Assembly (NCBI GenBank): GCA_946480595.1
Contig: CAMLKC010000012.1
Location: forward strand, 1 to 23,118
Origin: an uncultured Candidatus Saccharibacteria bacterium
Lineage (GTDB): Bacteria; Patescibacteria; Saccharimonadia; Saccharimonadales; CAMLKC01
Reading direction: 5' to 3'
DNA: 23,118 bases
Under the pieces are notes generated by a model. It was not told the DNA's origin. It saw nothing but the letters and a program-made list of their open reading frames with translations, and did no database searches. Positions 21,699-23,118 of this stretch are shown one piece after another; positions within the stretch are counted from its first letter, which is position 1, and every line of letters starts with the position of its first letter. A program made the translations under genes and the position numbers.

Positions 21699-21719
21699 AA
21701 AATTCGTGTCAGATTATTC

Positions 21720-21749
21720 AAACACCCGCTTGCAAATGCGGGTGTTTTT
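21720..21749 (+). terminator. Intrinsic terminator after rpsP
   Basis: AAACACCCGC (21720-21729) pairs perfectly with GCGGGTGTTT (21738-21747), and a short T run follows. Confidence 0.9.
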
Positions 21750-21751
21750 CG

Positions 21752-21760
21752 TGTTACAAT
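21752..21760 (+). promoter_or_regulatory. Extended -10 for the KH gene
   Basis: TGT-TACAAT lies just after the rpsP terminator. A leader of about 57 nt ends with GGAGGGG before the ATG at 21824. Confidence 0.55.
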
Positions 21761-21823
21761 GGGGTGAATAGCCAATATCAGATCGGTGGAAGAATACCGA
21801 AGTAAATACGGAGGGGCAAATAC

Positions 21824-22207
21824 ATGTCGACTATAGACCAGCAATTTGTAGAGTACGTTGTGAAATCACTTGTCAGTCATCCTGATGACGTTGTCATTGA
21901 CCGGCTCATAGATGAAAAGGGAGTGCTGCTGACACTAACCGTTCACCCAGATGACTTAGGACGAGTTATTGGTAAGCGCGGTGTGACGGCTCAGAGCCTG
22001 CGTACGCTGTTGCGCGCGCTTGGCACCAAGAACGACGCCAGGTATAACCTGAAGATCGTCAACAATGACGACGACCGCGAAAACTACGAAGCACCAATGC
22101 CAGAAGAGGCTGTGAAGAACTTTACAGAGGAAGATGTGGAAAACGAGTCAGTTCTTGCAAAAAACACACGAAAAGAGCTTGCAGAACTCGATGATCTCGA
22201 TATATAA
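21824..22207 (+). CDS. KhpA-like KH-domain RNA-binding protein
   Basis: This 127-residue protein has a single type-II-like KH domain in residues 1-80, with the GxxG loop as GKRG at 50-53 (LGRVIGKRGVTAQSLRTLL). KhpA proteins bind RNA, often with KhpB, and are encoded next to rpsP, as here. The usual length is about 76-80 residues. This one has an extra acidic tail (81-127, for example NFTEEDVENESVLA and KELAELDDLDI) of unknown role. The Shine-Dalgarno is GGAGGGG. Confidence 0.9.
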   Translation: MSTIDQQFVEYVVKSLVSHPDDVVIDRLIDEKGVLLTLTVHPDDLGRVIGKRGVTAQSLRTLLRALGTKNDARYNLKIVNNDDDRENYEAPMPEEAVKNFTEEDVENESVLAKNTRKELAELDDLDI

Positions 22208-22214
22208 TCATAAA

Positions 22215-22280
22215 CAGTTCAAAGACACTTGAACTGCGAGAAAGCTCTATGCGAGCAACAAAACATATTTGTTGAGAGCC
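22215..22280. other. Two hairpins downstream of the KH gene
   Basis: CAGTTCAA (22215-22222) pairs with TTGAACTG (22229-22236). A second imperfect hairpin pairs GCTCT and CAACAAA with TTTGTTG and AGAGC over about 22244-22279. Together with the terminator that follows they form three stems in a row. Confidence 0.45.
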
Positions 22281-22290
22281 TTGTATGTGT

Positions 22291-22324
22291 CACGACAACC
22301 CACCTGAAAACGGTGGGTTTCGTG
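22291..22324 (+). terminator. Terminator between convergent KH and tail-anchored genes
   Basis: CACGA-C-AACCCACC (22291-22304) pairs with GGTGGGTT-TCGTG (22312-22324). The T run is weak, but the location between convergent genes fits. Confidence 0.65.
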
Positions 22325-22346
22325 ATTCTTAGCATTTTTCGTCGTT

Positions 22347-22667
22347 CTATCTGAAAAAGAGAAAACCGCCAACAAGCAGTGTAATGACAGCTGCTGCCGC
22401 CACGATGCCAATAGTAAAGCCACTGCCGTTCTTGGTAGCTTCGGACTGGTGTAGGAGTCCTTCAGAGGGTTGTATGAAGGTTTTGTCCTGTTCAGTGTCG
22501 CTTTCAAGATTGGCAATGGCCGGCTCGTTAACGTGGCGTGCGGCGATTTCGGATCCTGGGAGGTCGTCTGGCTGAATATTGGTATGTACTGGTTGCAAGG
22601 TGATTTTTTTAGATTCTGCCAAGCGGCGCTGATCGTCGCTGACAGGCGTGTTGTTGTCGAATTCCAT
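22347..22667 (-). CDS. Tail-anchored small protein of unknown function
   Basis: The protein has 106 residues. Residues 1-80 are polar and acidic without clear structure. Residues 85-105 are a hydrophobic segment ending FLFFR directly at the stop, so this is a C-terminal membrane anchor with a cytoplasmic body. A strong GAGGAGAGGG lies just before the ATG, and an extended -10 (TGT-TATACT) sits at 22699-22691. No family is recognised. It resembles the 14652 protein in layout but not in sequence. Confidence 0.65.
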   Translation of the reverse strand: MEFDNNTPVSDDQRRLAESKKITLQPVHTNIQPDDLPGSEIAARHVNEPAIANLESDTEQDKTFIQPSEGLLHQSEATKNGSGFTIGIVAAAAVITLLVGGFLFFR

Positions 22668-22690
22668 AGACCCTCTCCTCGTTTACCACT

Positions 22691-22699
22691 AGTATAACA
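22691..22699 (-). promoter_or_regulatory. Extended -10 of the tail-anchored protein gene
   Basis: TGT-TATACT on the minus strand abuts the T run of the cassette 2 terminator, so any -35 would fall inside the terminator stem. Confidence 0.55.
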
Positions 22700-22759
22700 A
22701 AAAAACACGCCCTGCGTCATCTGTCGGTCAGATAGCGCAGGGCGTGCCCCGAAGGGCAC
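22700..22759 (-). terminator. Terminator of GC-rich cassette 2
   Basis: On the minus strand, a GTGCCC-TTCG-GGGCAC hairpin (22759-22744) follows the stop. The perfect 11-bp stem CGCAGGGCGTG/CACGCCCTGCG (22736-22746 with 22706-22716) overlaps it, and a run of seven T's follows. Confidence 0.85.
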
Positions 22760-22764
22760 TGGGC

Positions 22765-23049
22765 TCAGCCGAGGCCGAGCCGCTCGTGCCCTTCCGGGAG
22801 GTAAGGCGGTTCGTGCTCACCGTACTCGGTCAGGTAGACATCGACGAAGCCCAGAAGGGCGCCGCAGGCGATGTTGTAGCGGGTGGTGCCCACCGCGGCA
22901 CCTCGGACCAGTTCGATCTGGGCCGTGACGTGCTCGGCGGCTTCCTGCTGCTCCTGGGTGTCTCCCGGGATGCCCTGTGTGCGGGCAGCCAGGAAGGCGC
23001 GGAACGCCTGACTCGCGAGCAGGCTGTTCATTGTCTCTGGTGTGATCAT
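22765..23049 (-). CDS. GC-rich foreign-looking small protein, function unknown
   Basis: This 94-residue protein starts MITPETMNSLLASQAFRAFL and looks mainly helical (QEQQEAAEHVTAQIELVRGA), with a short tail rich in Pro, Gly and Glu. There is no membrane segment or known motif. AGGGG lies 7 nt before the ATG. Codons end mostly in G or C, unlike the neighbouring genes but like the gene at 12134-13189. It has its own AT-rich promoter and its own terminator. No function can be assigned. Confidence 0.65.
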   Translation of the reverse strand: MITPETMNSLLASQAFRAFLAARTQGIPGDTQEQQEAAEHVTAQIELVRGAAVGTTRYNIACGALLGFVDVYLTEYGEHEPPYLPEGHERLGLG

Positions 23050-23094
23050 GGTGATTCCCCTAGAGGGTGCGAATACGTGTACTTACCTCTATTA

Positions 23095-23100
23095 ATTATA
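23095..23100 (-). promoter_or_regulatory. -10 box of GC-rich cassette 2
   Basis: TATAAT on the minus strand in a very AT-rich stretch. The -35 would fall at the window edge or beyond. The leader to the ATG at 23049 would be about 39 nt. Confidence 0.5.
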
Positions 23101-23118
23101 TATTAAAAACTATAATTT

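Noticed and set aside
22744..23106. Plus-strand 120-residue frame over cassette 2
   Set aside because: It runs through the terminator hairpins and is the shadow of the minus-strand GC-rich gene, which has its own Shine-Dalgarno.
1..23118. CRISPR array, insertion sequence or integrase
   Set aside because: I saw no regularly spaced repeats, no transposase or integrase reading frame, and no terminal inverted repeats around either GC-rich cassette.

Overview
The window (about 23.1 kb) is a compact, ordinary-looking bacterial chromosome segment of intermediate GC content. Short genes are packed on both strands with little spacer, and no gap exceeds 300 bases. My best guess is a Candidate Phyla Radiation bacterium, most likely Saccharibacteria (TM7). 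The guess rests on gene style: an unusual LeuRS, a short MurF-like ligase, a bL32-like protein with a Lys/Ala tail, several membrane-anchored proteins of unknown family, and many promoters placed directly before start codons. It is inference, not a marker-gene result.

Layout. 1-54 is the 3' part of tRNA-Phe(GAA), followed by a terminator and a partial copy of the tRNA 3' end. 221-4517 holds an anchored exported protein, a small alpha/beta hydrolase (minus), an inositol-monophosphatase-family protein, a CYTH protein and a possible DUF218/YdcF-like protein. 4567-4642 is tRNA-Gly(GCC) with an unusual tertiary pair. 4697-9048 holds DUF4287, DUF1801, a 2H phosphoesterase (minus), a membrane-anchored lysozyme-like protein, an FKBP isomerase (minus), a DUF2975/XRE pair, a flavin reductase and a cupin. 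9143-12029 is a PadR / HAAS-pentapeptide / DrrA / DrrB export operon. 12036-13258 is a foreign-looking GC-rich single-gene cassette (minus). 13313-16304 holds a Mur ligase and two proline-rich membrane proteins. 16364-19279 is leucyl-tRNA synthetase with a complete Nudix domain inserted after its editing domain. 19362-22207 is a translation and RNA-processing block: bL32, NusB, Nudix, RNase III, bS16 and a KH protein. 22347-22667 is a tail-anchored protein (minus), and 22706 to the window end is a second GC-rich single-gene cassette (minus).

How it works together. Housekeeping translation genes are interleaved with small stress, transport and envelope modules. Genes that begin a transcript often lack a leader: a -10 hexamer sits 6-7 nt before the ATG at eight starts. 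Operon-internal genes carry clear Shine-Dalgarno sequences. The two GC-rich cassettes break the pattern: each has its own AT-rich promoter, a leader with a strong Shine-Dalgarno, one gene and its own hairpin terminator, like imported morons.

Most noteworthy are the LeuRS-Nudix fusion, the widespread leaderless start architecture, the two GC-rich cassettes, and a U19-A56 tertiary pair replacing G19-C56 in tRNA-Gly.
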